Assembly (NCBI RefSeq): GCF_900107545.1
Contig: NZ_FNQZ01000004.1
Coordinates: forward strand, 1-64,000
DNA: 64,000 bases
Reading direction: 5' to 3'
From: Pseudobutyrivibrio sp. ACV-2
GTDB taxonomy: Bacteria > Bacillota > Clostridia > Lachnospirales > Lachnospiraceae
The notes under the pieces were generated by a model. The model saw only the letters and a program-made list of their open reading frames with translations, ran no database searches and was not told the origin of the DNA. The translations under genes were made by a program, and so were the position numbers. This document shows positions 52,208 through 60,592 of the stretch, in pieces. The stretch's first letter is position 1; each line of letters starts with the position of its first letter.

Positions 52208-53446
52208 ATGAGTGATAAATTGATTTTTCATATTGATGTTAATAGTGCATTTGTTTCCTGGTCAGCCGTAGAGATGTTGAAAAAAGGCGGGCCTGATTTG
52301 CGTGAGGTTCCTTCTATTGTTGGTGGAGACCCATCTTCACGAAGAAGTATTGTGGCAGCCAAATCAATACCTGCCAAAAAATATGGAATTGTAACAGGGG
52401 AGCCTGTAGCTCTTGCCCTTAGGAAATGTCCTGATCTTGTGATAGTGCCTTCCAACTTTGACTGGTATGTGAGATGCTCCAGGGCTTTTAAGGCTATCTG
52501 CCAGGAGTACACTCCTACAATGCAATCATTTTCCATTGATGAGGTGTTCCTTGATATGTCGGGAATGCATTTGATATATCCTAATCCTATTGCGACAGCC
52601 CACGAGATAAAGGACAGAATATATAGAGAGCTTGGATTTACTGTAAATGTAGGGATTGCTTCCAACAAGCTGTGTGCAAAAATGGCTTCAGATTTTGAAA
52701 AGCCTAACAAGGTACACACACTTTTTACGGATGAAATTCAGGCTAAAATGTGGCCGCTTCCGGTAGGAGAATTATTTTCCTGCGGCAAGTCCACAACAGC
52801 AAGGCTTAAAAGTGTGGGGATAAACACCATAGGGGAACTGGCACAGACACCTGTAAGTCAGCTTTCACTAATACTTGGAGAGCGTGCTGCTAACCATTTT
52901 CATAATTATGCCAATGGAATAGACAACTCGCCAGTAGTGGACGAACCAGAGGATGCCAAAGGCTATTCTGCTGAGAACACCGTGGAGGATGATTTGGTGG
53001 ATTTGGAATCCATCAACAGGCTACTTTTGGCTCAGGCAGATGTGGTGGCAGCCAGAATGAGAGCAGACGATGGCAAATGCCGCTGTGTCGGTGTGACCTA
53101 TCGAACACTTGATTTTACAAACAGATCCCATCAGGTTAAGCTATCAGAGCCAACAGATGTTACAGAAATTATCTATCAAACCGCAAAAAAGCTGATGAAG
53201 GAAAGCTGGCATGGCGAGCCACTGCGCCTAATCGGCCTTTCAATCAGTGACATCGACAGAGGCGGCTTCGAGCAGATGACCTTATTTGTAGACGAAAATA
53301 AAGAAAAGCGAAAAGCCTTAGACGGCGCTCTGGATTCCATCCGAGGTAAATTTGGCAACGGCTCAGTTCAACGCGCCAGCACAATGGATACCAGCAGATA
53401 TGTTAACAGGAAATTTAAGGCTGAGAATGAGATTGATAGGAAATAA
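52208..53446 (+). CDS. dinB: DNA polymerase IV (Y-family)
   Basis: A 412-residue translesion polymerase. Catalytic Asp10 (FHIDVNSAFVSW) and Asp111-Glu112 (FSIDEVFLDMSG) bind the metal ions; GIASNKLCAKMASDFEKP is the palm/finger motif, and the little-finger domain follows. The gene has a TATAAT 18 bases before the start. No LexA box was seen, so damage induction is not shown. Confidence 0.94.
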   Translation: MSDKLIFHIDVNSAFVSWSAVEMLKKGGPDLREVPSIVGGDPSSRRSIVAAKSIPAKKYGIVTGEPVALALRKCPDLVIVPSNFDWYVRCSRAFKAICQEYTPTMQSFSIDEVFLDMSGMHLIYPNPIATAHEIKDRIYRELGFTVNVGIASNKLCAKMASDFEKPNKVHTLFTDEIQAKMWPLPVGELFSCGKSTTARLKSVGINTIGELAQTPVSQLSLILGERAANHFHNYANGIDNSPVVDEPEDAKGYSAENTVEDDLVDLESINRLLLAQADVVAARMRADDGKCRCVGVTYRTLDFTNRSHQVKLSEPTDVTEIIYQTAKKLMKESWHGEPLRLIGLSISDIDRGGFEQMTLFVDENKEKRKALDGALDSIRGKFGNGSVQRASTMDTSRYVNRKFKAENEIDRK

Positions 53447-53480
53447 AAATGGGGCTCCTGCGGGAGCCCCTAAGCATTTT
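53441..53480 (-). terminator. Terminator between dinB and mscL, best for the minus strand
   Basis: Stem GGGGCTCC / GGAGCCCC with a TGCG loop. Read on the minus strand it is followed by ATTTTTATTT, a good terminator for mscL; on the plus strand only TAAGCATTTT follows, so it may also act weakly for dinB. Confidence 0.82.
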
Positions 53481-53492
53481 GGTGGGTGAAAT

Positions 53493-53939
53493 TTATAGCT
53501 GCGCTGTGCAGTGTGGACAGCGGGTAGCTTTGATGTTGATTTTGCTGTAGCAGTATGGGCAATCCTTTTCTGTAGGTGTGGCTGCTTCAGCCTCTTCTTT
53601 GTTTTTCTTTACAAGTGCAGCAGCTTTTTCTGATGCATGGTTAAGTCCCTTAATGATGCAGAAAATAACAAGTGCTGTGATGAGGAAGTTGATTACTGCT
53701 GTGATGAAATTTCCATAGGTAAGTGTTGGAGCAAGCTCGCCAGTGCCAAGTGTAACCTTAAGTTCTGAGAAATCTGTGCCACCAAAAATACCAAGAATAG
53801 GTGAAAGAATGTCTTCGTTCAGTGATGTAACGATTGCTGTAAAAGCACCACCTACGATAACACCGACTGCCATATCCATTACGTTTCCGCGCATGATGAA
53901 TTCTTTAAATTCGCCGATAAAACCCTTTTTGTCGCTCAT
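53493..53939 (-). CDS. mscL: Large-conductance mechanosensitive channel with zinc ribbon tail
   Basis: A 148-residue MscL. The start at 53939 has AGGGAGG upstream; the frame extends to 53993. It has the N-terminal helix (FIGEFKEFIMRGNVMDMAVG), helix 1 (VIVGGAFTAIVTSL) lining the pore, helix 2 (FITAVINFLITALVIFCII) and a charged cytoplasmic helix. After that, Cys127, Cys130, Cys141 and Cys144 (CPYC ... CPHC) form a zinc ribbon absent from E. coli MscL. It releases solutes on osmotic downshock. Confidence 0.95.
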   Translation of the reverse strand: MSDKKGFIGEFKEFIMRGNVMDMAVGVIVGGAFTAIVTSLNEDILSPILGIFGGTDFSELKVTLGTGELAPTLTYGNFITAVINFLITALVIFCIIKGLNHASEKAAALVKKNKEEAEAATPTEKDCPYCYSKINIKATRCPHCTAQL

Positions 53940-54152
53940 AATGACCTCCCTATAAACAGTTTGATTAATTATTGTAAATAACGTTTGAGTCAATTATACA
54001 ACAATTTGAGCGAGGTGGGTGTTTTTTTTATCCTTTATATGAGATATAATGATTGTACTGTCAAATACCATAGGGTTTTTTCCTTCATATAAACTAGGAA
54101 ACGGACATAGATTATTATGGCAGATAAATGAATTTTATTAGGAGATTTTGTT

Positions 54153-55412
54153 ATGGGTTTATTTAAGAAAAAAGAAGAAAATATCGCAGTAGAAGACACA
54201 GATGTAACTGCCACAGTTGATGCTGGCAGACGCTTCTCTGTAATCATAGAGGGCATCACTACAATGCTCGATGGCAATGGAAGTATCATCACAGGTCAGC
54301 TCTTTGGAAAAATCCTTAAGGGTGACAAGGTATATGTATACATGGCTACAGCAAAGGCTATCGAGTGCGAGGTACAGGCTGTAGAAGCAACTATCGATGG
54401 CAGAAGCGCCATCGTAGATGAAGCAGAGGATACAACAGTTTCACTTCAGCTCACACTTCCAGATGATGCCAATATCAAAAAATATGCAATCATTTCTAAC
54501 ATTGCACCTCAGGAAAAGCTCGATCCTAGAGTGTCTATTGAAAATCCAGCCCTTGCAGGTATTATCAATGGAATGACTGCCCACGGCACAGACAACACAT
54601 TCCACGCTACAGTTGCTTACTGGGCTAGCCATGCACGTTTCATCACACCTATCAAAATGGACCAAGAGCCACAGATAAATGAGAATGGTATGGCCGTAAT
54701 TCCAAAGGACACAAAAATCGGTTTCTACATGCTTAAATCAGCAGTGAAGCTTACAGGTACACCAGAGGATAAGGACAGCATGGTGCTTCCACTTTTCACA
54801 GACTGGACAGCTCTTCGCCGTTGGGAAGGCCTTGCAAAGGATGGTCAGAAGATTCACACACAGGTGCTTACATTCCAGGATGTTTATGCAATGATTAAGC
54901 GTGGTGATGTGTACGCTGGTATCGCTATCAATCCTTTCAACAAAATTCCATGTACTCTTCCTGTACCTTATCTTGATACCATCACAGGTACACCAGGCTA
55001 TCAGGCAGAGTTTGGCAAAAAGGATACAAATGCACCACAGGAAAATGTTCAGGAGCAGAAGATTCCAGCAGGAAAGAAGATTCTCCTTGGTGTTCCAGTA
55101 GAAAATGAAGAAAATGCAACTATCCGTACAAAGCTTACAGAATACGGACAGACACACGAGGATATTAAGTCTATCAGCTTCCTTACAAAGGTAGAGGAGG
55201 ATACAAAAATCGTTCGTCACCTTGTAGTACTTGAGTTCCCAACAGACTTCACAAAGGATCAGATGAAGGAACACATGGAAGCAATTTACCAGACACTTAA
55301 ACCATTTGCCCACGAAATCAACCAAATCGAATACGCCCTAAAAGGCGCCATTCCAGCCGTGGACGACGTAGTAAAACAGCACGAAGAAAAGATGCTCATT
55401 TACACAGCGTAA
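54153..55412 (+). CDS. SseB-family protein with N-terminal EF-Tu domain 2-like barrel
   Basis: A 419-residue protein. Residues about 25-115 (RRFSVIIEGITTMLDGNGSI, then ITGQLFGKILKGDKVYVYMA) look like the second beta-barrel domain of translation GTPases, but no GTPase domain precedes it. Residues about 150-285 match SseB N-terminal domains (VAYWASHARFITPI, MVLPLFTDWTALRRWEG, AMIKRGDVYAGIAINPFN); about 310-405 match the SseB C-terminal domain (PAGKKILLGVPVENEENATI, VVLEFPTDF). SseB function is poorly known. The last 36 codons favour A/C third bases (28 of 36). Confidence 0.8.
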   Translation: MGLFKKKEENIAVEDTDVTATVDAGRRFSVIIEGITTMLDGNGSIITGQLFGKILKGDKVYVYMATAKAIECEVQAVEATIDGRSAIVDEAEDTTVSLQLTLPDDANIKKYAIISNIAPQEKLDPRVSIENPALAGIINGMTAHGTDNTFHATVAYWASHARFITPIKMDQEPQINENGMAVIPKDTKIGFYMLKSAVKLTGTPEDKDSMVLPLFTDWTALRRWEGLAKDGQKIHTQVLTFQDVYAMIKRGDVYAGIAINPFNKIPCTLPVPYLDTITGTPGYQAEFGKKDTNAPQENVQEQKIPAGKKILLGVPVENEENATIRTKLTEYGQTHEDIKSISFLTKVEEDTKIVRHLVVLEFPTDFTKDQMKEHMEAIYQTLKPFAHEINQIEYALKGAIPAVDDVVKQHEEKMLIYTA

Positions 55413-55414
55413 TC

Positions 55415-55478
55415 CGTAAATACGAATATTTGTGAACACGCACCCGTAAATCCGTAAATGCAAATTTACGCATTTACG
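55415..55478. repeat. Palindrome-rich gap: CGTAAATACG and a GTAAATGC hairpin
   Basis: Directly after the SseB gene lies CGTAAATACG (55415-55424), then ACCCGTAAATCCG and a hairpin with arms CGTAAATGC (55453-55461) / GCATTTACG (55470-55478) and an 8-base loop. All share the CGTAAAT core. The hairpin lacks a T-run, so it is not a clear terminator. Confidence 0.55.
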
Positions 55479-55517
55479 TACTTATCCAGTAAATTGGATT
55501 GGCAAGAACATCATAAG

Positions 55518-55622
55518 CATCTAGATGAGCTGGTAGGTAACAATGATTAGGTCTCTTAAGGGAGACATTCTAAGTCGACCGTAGAGACCTAATCATTGTT
55601 ACCGTAACCGGCGGACTATAGG
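55518..55622 (+). repeat. Structured element D, upstream of the MFS gene
   Basis: 5' box CATCTAGATGAGC (55518-55530), 3' box GCGGACTATAGG (55611-55622). Outer stem GCTGGT / ACCGGC and a perfect 20-bp inner stem GGTAACAATGATTAGGTCTC / GAGACCTAATCATTGTTACC, loop about 28 bases. The boxes match elements B and C in the fab operon while the stem sequence is unrelated. Here the downstream start codon is 45 bases away with its own GGGGGAG. Confidence 0.75.
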
Positions 55623-55666
55623 CTAGCCACTTTTTAGCCAATAGACTTGGGGGAGTCAAATCATTT

Positions 55667-56998
55667 ATGAAATTAGACATTAAGAGAACCGTGCAGATGG
55701 GCTTCGGTTTCTTAAGCATCTGCGCATTTTGGCAAATGTACAACGCCATCATTCCTTTGGTGCTCACCAACACCTTTCACTTAGCAGAAACTTATTCAGG
55801 TATAATTATGGCTATGGATAATGTCCTGGCCTTGTTTTTGTTGCCATTTTTTGGCGCAATATCAGATAAATGCAAAAACAAGATGGGCCGTCGCAAGCCT
55901 TTCTTTTTATATGGAACCATAGCAGCCGTGTTGCTGATGCTGCTACTTCCTCTAATTGATAACAGCTATTACGCAAATCCTACCACTTCCAAAGAGATTA
56001 TTTTCATTGGAATTTTGGGCGCTCTTTTGGTAGCTATGGGGACCTATAGAAGCCCTACAGTTGCGCTGGTAGCAGATTGCACCATCAAGCCACTTCGTTC
56101 CAGAGCAAATGCCATCATCAATCTGATGGGCGCATTGGGAGGTGTGGTATATCTGATTGTTGCTGCTATATTTTATCCAGCTTCAAAGGTGAGCTCCCTT
56201 GACCATGTGAACTACATGCTTTTGTTTATGGTAGTGGCAGGGATAATGCTTATCTCCCTTGGCATTGTGATGTTGGGGATAGATGAGGTGAATTTAAGCA
56301 AAAATGTGGAAAACTATGAGAGCCTTCATCCAGAGGAAAACTTAAGCGTAAAGGATGAAAATGGAAATGAGGTGCTACCAAAAGAGGTTAAGCGTTCACT
56401 TACATTTCTTTTGATGTCAGTGTCCCTTTGGTTTATTGCATATAACGGCATGGAAACCTGGTTTACAACCTATGCGGTGAAAATGTGGAGCATGGCATTG
56501 GGGGATGCCAGTGTTTGCATGCTTTTAGCATCTGTTGGAGCCATTGCCTTTTTTATTCCATCAGGTATGCTAGCTGCAAAAATCGGCCGTAAGAAAACCA
56601 TTCTTTTAGGAGTTATTTTATTAGGGGGAAGTTTTTTTGCTGGATTCGTATTTACGTTATTATCCGATACATTTTCACCAGTATGCTATCTGATATTTGC
56701 ATGCATGGGGGCAGGCTGGGCTTTCATAAATGTTAATTCATTACCTATGGTTCTTGAAATGTGCAGTGATTCAGACAGCGGCAAATTCACAGGATATTAT
56801 TATACATTTTCAATGTCAGCTCAGATTGTTACACCAATTGTGGCTGGATGGCTTTTGTCCCATGTGGGTTACATGACATTGTTTCCATATGCTACTCTTT
56901 TTGCAGCGTTGGCTTTTGTGACAATGCTGTTTGTTCAACATGGAGATGTACACGTAGAGGCTAAAACAGGTTTAGAGGCCTTTGAAGATTTAGACTAA
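55667..56998 (+). CDS. MFS transporter (sugar-type)
   Basis: A 443-residue, twelve-helix major facilitator. The loop after helix 2 has the MFS signature GAISDKCKNKMGRRKPFFLY, and the second half has a related GMLAAKIGRKKTILLG. The general pattern resembles SLC45-like glycoside/sugar symporters. It leads a possible operon with a glycerophosphodiester phosphodiesterase, a lipase-like hydrolase and a ClpX-type ATPase. The substrate is unknown; import of a glycerol-phosphate ester or a sugar is possible from context. Confidence 0.82.
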   Translation: MKLDIKRTVQMGFGFLSICAFWQMYNAIIPLVLTNTFHLAETYSGIIMAMDNVLALFLLPFFGAISDKCKNKMGRRKPFFLYGTIAAVLLMLLLPLIDNSYYANPTTSKEIIFIGILGALLVAMGTYRSPTVALVADCTIKPLRSRANAIINLMGALGGVVYLIVAAIFYPASKVSSLDHVNYMLLFMVVAGIMLISLGIVMLGIDEVNLSKNVENYESLHPEENLSVKDENGNEVLPKEVKRSLTFLLMSVSLWFIAYNGMETWFTTYAVKMWSMALGDASVCMLLASVGAIAFFIPSGMLAAKIGRKKTILLGVILLGGSFFAGFVFTLLSDTFSPVCYLIFACMGAGWAFINVNSLPMVLEMCSDSDSGKFTGYYYTFSMSAQIVTPIVAGWLLSHVGYMTLFPYATLFAALAFVTMLFVQHGDVHVEAKTGLEAFEDLD

Positions 56999-57092
56999 AA
57001 TGAAACAGAGATTTTACAGAACAAGATTATTATTAAAACAAATCAGGGTACGCTATTACAACAGAATAGGTATCAGAAAACGAGGAAAGAAA

Positions 57093-57827
57093 ATGAACAG
57101 ACCGTTGGTTTGGGCACATAGAGGTGCCAGTGGATATCTTCCAGAGAACACCCTTCCTGCTTTTGAAAGGGCAATTGAGATGGGGGCAGATGGAATCGAA
57201 CTTGATATCCATAAAACAAAGGATGGTCAACTAGTGGTCATCCACGACGAAAAAATCGACAGGACTTCAAATGGCAAGGGGCAGATTCAGGATTATACGC
57301 TAAAGGAGCTTAGGAGATTTAACTACAATGCAACTAAGCCAGAGTGTACACATGCTGATATACCTACTATGCGCCAGGTGTTTGAGCTTATTAAGCCTAC
57401 CGATTTGCAGATTAATATCGAATTGAAGACAGGTATTGTATTTTACGAGGGGATTGAGGCTGATATCCTTGCCATGACAAAGGAATTTGGCATGGAAGAC
57501 AGGGTTATCTATTCATCCTTTAATCACTATAGCATTATGAAAATCAAAGAGCTCGACCCTACAGCCCGTACAGGATTTTTGTACATGGATGGCACCCTAA
57601 ATATGCCAGAATACGGACATGATCACGGTGTTGAGGCACTGCATCCAGCATTTTACAATGTGCAGTATCCTAATTTCGTGGAGCGGTCTCATGAGCTTGG
57701 GTTAAAGATTAACAGCTGGACTATAAATTCAAAGCAGTATATGAAGATGGCCTGCGATATGGGTTTGGATGGCATCATCACAAACTATCCGGACGTAGCG
57801 CTTCAAATCGTTAATGGTCAGATATAA
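57093..57827 (+). CDS. Glycerophosphodiester phosphodiesterase
   Basis: A 244-residue TIM-barrel enzyme. The start at 57093 has CGAGGAAAG upstream; the frame opens at 57000 with a Lys/Arg-rich stretch that is unlikely to be translated. Catalytic and metal residues: His9-Arg10 (WAHRGASGYLPENT), Glu36 and Asp38 (IELDIHKTKDG), and His51 (VIHDEKIDRTSNG). It releases glycerol 3-phosphate from deacylated phospholipids. No signal peptide, so cytoplasmic. Confidence 0.93.
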   Translation: MNRPLVWAHRGASGYLPENTLPAFERAIEMGADGIELDIHKTKDGQLVVIHDEKIDRTSNGKGQIQDYTLKELRRFNYNATKPECTHADIPTMRQVFELIKPTDLQINIELKTGIVFYEGIEADILAMTKEFGMEDRVIYSSFNHYSIMKIKELDPTARTGFLYMDGTLNMPEYGHDHGVEALHPAFYNVQYPNFVERSHELGLKINSWTINSKQYMKMACDMGLDGIITNYPDVALQIVNGQI

Positions 57828-57851
57828 TATTTTGATGAGGGGCTAGATATT

Positions 57852-58814
57852 ATGACATTCGAAGATTTATTTATAAAAGATCAGGATTTTTCCAAAGAAT
57901 TGGAAAATAAACTTCTTCCATTCATGGAAGAAACAGCAACAGACGGCTATTTGGAAAGTAACGATGGGTTAAAGCTACATTATCAGTATTTTTTAAATCC
58001 AAAGGAAAGAGCAGCAATTGTCATTTCACATGGATTCTGTGAGTTCATTTCTAAATATGCAGAGACTATCTATTATTTTTATCAGATGGGTTATTCTGTA
58101 TTTATGATTGAGCATAGAGGACATGGATTCTCTGACCGTCAGGTTTCAGGTTTTTCCATGGTTCATGTAAATCGTTTTGAAGACTATGTGGATGATTTTA
58201 ATCTTTTTATAGAAAAAGTGGTAATTCCACAGAGCTTGACTGAGCGTTTATATTTGTTTGCACATTCTATGGGTGGTGGAATAGGCTCACTTTATTTGGA
58301 GGCTCACCCTGAGGTATTCAAAAAAGCTGTGCTTTCATCACCACTTATGGAGCTTAACATGGGCTCAACCAACAAATTTTTGATTTGGTTGGTATGCATG
58401 CTTTCTTATATTCCATTCATTGGAACAAAATATATTCCAGGTCATCACGATTATGACCACAAATATAAATATCCTCATTGTTCAACCATGTCCAAAGCCA
58501 GATATAACTTTGTATACAACGAGCGTGAGGAGGAGCCTCATTATCAGTCAAATGGTGCTAGCTTCAGATGGGGCAGAGAAGCTATTAATGTTTCTAAAAA
58601 AATTCTAAAAAATGCCCATTTAGTAAAAATTCCTGTTATACTTATGCAAGCATCCTTGGATGATTTGGTTACTCCTACTGCGCATAAGGAGTTCGAAAGC
58701 AAGGCTGCTGATTGCAAGTTGATTCGTTATGAGGATTGTAAGCATGAAATCTTCAATGCCACAGACGACATCATCTTTGACTATTACAAAAAAATAATGG
58801 ATTTTTATGAGTAA
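57852..58814 (+). CDS. Alpha/beta hydrolase (monoacylglycerol lipase-like)
   Basis: A 320-residue hydrolase. Oxyanion motif SHGFCEF (59-65), nucleophile Ser139 in FAHSMGGGIGSLYLEAHP, acid in VILMQASLDDLVTP, and catalytic histidine in YEDCKHEIFNA. The fold and motifs are those of lysophospholipase/monoacylglycerol lipases (serine aminopeptidase S33-like). Together with the neighbouring glycerophosphodiesterase it suggests lipid turnover. The next gene's ribosome site lies 50 bases downstream. Confidence 0.88.
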   Translation: MTFEDLFIKDQDFSKELENKLLPFMEETATDGYLESNDGLKLHYQYFLNPKERAAIVISHGFCEFISKYAETIYYFYQMGYSVFMIEHRGHGFSDRQVSGFSMVHVNRFEDYVDDFNLFIEKVVIPQSLTERLYLFAHSMGGGIGSLYLEAHPEVFKKAVLSSPLMELNMGSTNKFLIWLVCMLSYIPFIGTKYIPGHHDYDHKYKYPHCSTMSKARYNFVYNEREEEPHYQSNGASFRWGREAINVSKKILKNAHLVKIPVILMQASLDDLVTPTAHKEFESKAADCKLIRYEDCKHEIFNATDDIIFDYYKKIMDFYE

Positions 58815-58875
58815 AAAGCCTGGGATTCCTGATTTAAGATTGATTTCGTCAGGGCAGGCAAAGAGGAGAAATATT

Positions 58876-60384
58876 ATGTCAAATCAGGATTTCAGAGAAT
58901 TTGACCCTAACGAAACAGAGATAGCTGATATCTCAGATGATGTAATTGAAGAAGTTACAGGCAAAGATAATAAAGAAGATAAAAAGGACAATCAGGATAA
59001 GAAGCCTACAGAGTTCTGTTATATGTGCCGCAGACCAGACAACATCTGTGGTCCACTTATCAAAATGGCTCCAGGAATGGGAGTCTGCAACGAATGTATG
59101 CAGCGCACTTTCGATTCAATGGGCAACTTTGGTTTTGGCGGCGGTGACAATTCTAAAAGCAATATGGATATGTCAAAAATGCCAAATATCAGCTTCTTGA
59201 ATCTTGGAAATCTGTTTGGTGAAGGTCCAAAGGTTAAAAATGCCCATGGTGCATCTACAGCAAAGGCAGAAGAGGATAGACCGGCACCAGCTATTGATAT
59301 CAACAATATCATCCCACCTCACAAAATCAAGGCAATGCTTGACGAATATGTGGTAGGTCAGGATTATGCAAAAAAGGTTATGTCCGTAGCTGTTTACAAT
59401 CACTACAAGCGTGTAGCGACAGGCACTATGGATGATATCGAAATTGAAAAGTCAAATATGCTTATGCTTGGACCAACAGGTTCAGGAAAGACATATCTTG
59501 TCCGTACTTTAGCTCGACTTCTGGATGTACCTCTTGCTATCACAGATGCTACATCCCTTACAGAGGCAGGCTACATTGGTGACGATATTGAATCCGTTGT
59601 CAGCAAGCTTCTTGCAGCAGCGGGAAACGATGTTGAACGTTGCCAGCAGGGTATTATCTTCATAGATGAAATAGATAAGCTGGCTAAAAAGAAAAACACA
59701 AATCAGCGTGATGTAAGTGGTGAGTCAGTTCAGCAGGGAATGCTTAAGCTTCTTGAGGGAGCTGATGTGGAGGTGCCAATCGGTGCATCCAGCAAAAATG
59801 CCATGGTTCCAACCACTACTATCAATACAAGAAACATTCTGTTCATCTGCGGTGGTGCATTCCCTGCAATGGACGAAATTATAAAGGCCAGACTCAACAA
59901 GCATTCATCAATGGGCTTTATGGCTGACCTCAAGGACAAGTACGATAATGATAAAAACATTCTTCAGAAGGTTACTGTTGAGGATTTAAGAGAGTTTGGT
60001 ATGATTCCAGAATTTATTGGACGTCTGCCAATCGTGTTTGCCACAGAGATGCTGGATGAGGATATGTTAGTGCGTATCCTTAAGGAACCTAAAAATGCCA
60101 TTATCAAGCAATATGCAAAGCTTCTAGAGCTTGATGAGGTTAAGCTTGAATTCGAGGAGGAAGCACTTCATGCTATAGCAAGAAAAGCTCTCGATAAAAA
60201 GCTCGGTGCCAGAGGACTTCGTTCTATTATTGAAGAGTTTATGCTTGATATCATGTATGAGATTCCAAAGGATGATAATATCGGTCAGGTAATTATCACT
60301 GGAGATTACATTGAAAAGAAGGGTGGCCCAAAGATTCTTGTACGTGCCGCTGGAATGATTTCAGATAAAGCGGCAGCTCAATAA
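58876..60384 (+). CDS. clpX: ClpX-type AAA+ unfoldase, long variant
   Basis: A 502-residue ATPase. The start at 58876 has AGAGGAG upstream. After an acidic N-terminal extension of 45 residues comes the ClpX zinc-binding domain (Cys48-Cys51, Cys71-Cys74), a Gly-rich linker, then the AAA+ module: Walker A GPTGSGKT (199-206), pore loop GYIG (232-235) where most ClpX have GYVG, Walker B IIFIDEIDKLAKK, and the ClpP-contact loop reads MGF instead of IGF. It unfolds tagged proteins for ClpP, or acts alone. No clpP or tig is next to it, so it may be a second, diverged ClpX. Confidence 0.88.
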   Translation: MSNQDFREFDPNETEIADISDDVIEEVTGKDNKEDKKDNQDKKPTEFCYMCRRPDNICGPLIKMAPGMGVCNECMQRTFDSMGNFGFGGGDNSKSNMDMSKMPNISFLNLGNLFGEGPKVKNAHGASTAKAEEDRPAPAIDINNIIPPHKIKAMLDEYVVGQDYAKKVMSVAVYNHYKRVATGTMDDIEIEKSNMLMLGPTGSGKTYLVRTLARLLDVPLAITDATSLTEAGYIGDDIESVVSKLLAAAGNDVERCQQGIIFIDEIDKLAKKKNTNQRDVSGESVQQGMLKLLEGADVEVPIGASSKNAMVPTTTINTRNILFICGGAFPAMDEIIKARLNKHSSMGFMADLKDKYDNDKNILQKVTVEDLREFGMIPEFIGRLPIVFATEMLDEDMLVRILKEPKNAIIKQYAKLLELDEVKLEFEEEALHAIARKALDKKLGARGLRSIIEEFMLDIMYEIPKDDNIGQVIITGDYIEKKGGPKILVRAAGMISDKAAAQ

Positions 60385-60512
60385 AAATATTCTTACAATA
60401 GATTTGCCTAAAAAATGCTGTACCTCAACGTTATAAAATTCGGATGACATGTTATTTTTATTAATTATGAGTAACAATTGGTAAAAAATGTATAAAAAAA
60501 TCCGTCAATTCC

Positions 60513-60541
60513 TTTACTTTGCTATTCGGTTTTGCTAAACT
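60513..60541 (+). promoter_or_regulatory. Predicted cspA promoter
   Basis: TTTACT (60513-60518), 17-base spacer, TAAACT (60536-60541). The leader would be only about 45 bases, shorter than in E. coli cspA. The rest of the 208-bp gap (60385-60592) shows nothing else notable. Confidence 0.55.
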
Positions 60542-60592
60542 AAACATAGTCAAGCAGGAGCTTGGCAAGTAATATATTGGAGGTACTTTAGC

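Noticed and set aside
54738-55325. 195-codon minus-strand frame inside the SseB gene
   Set aside because: Antisense to conserved SseB domains; composition (Cys, Trp, Leu rich) is that of a shadow frame.
27194-55622. Kink-turn at the ATGA/GGA internal loop of the boxed elements
   Set aside because: The loop is GA-rich, but tandem G.A pairs cannot be placed without an extra unpaired G, so a true kink-turn is not supported.
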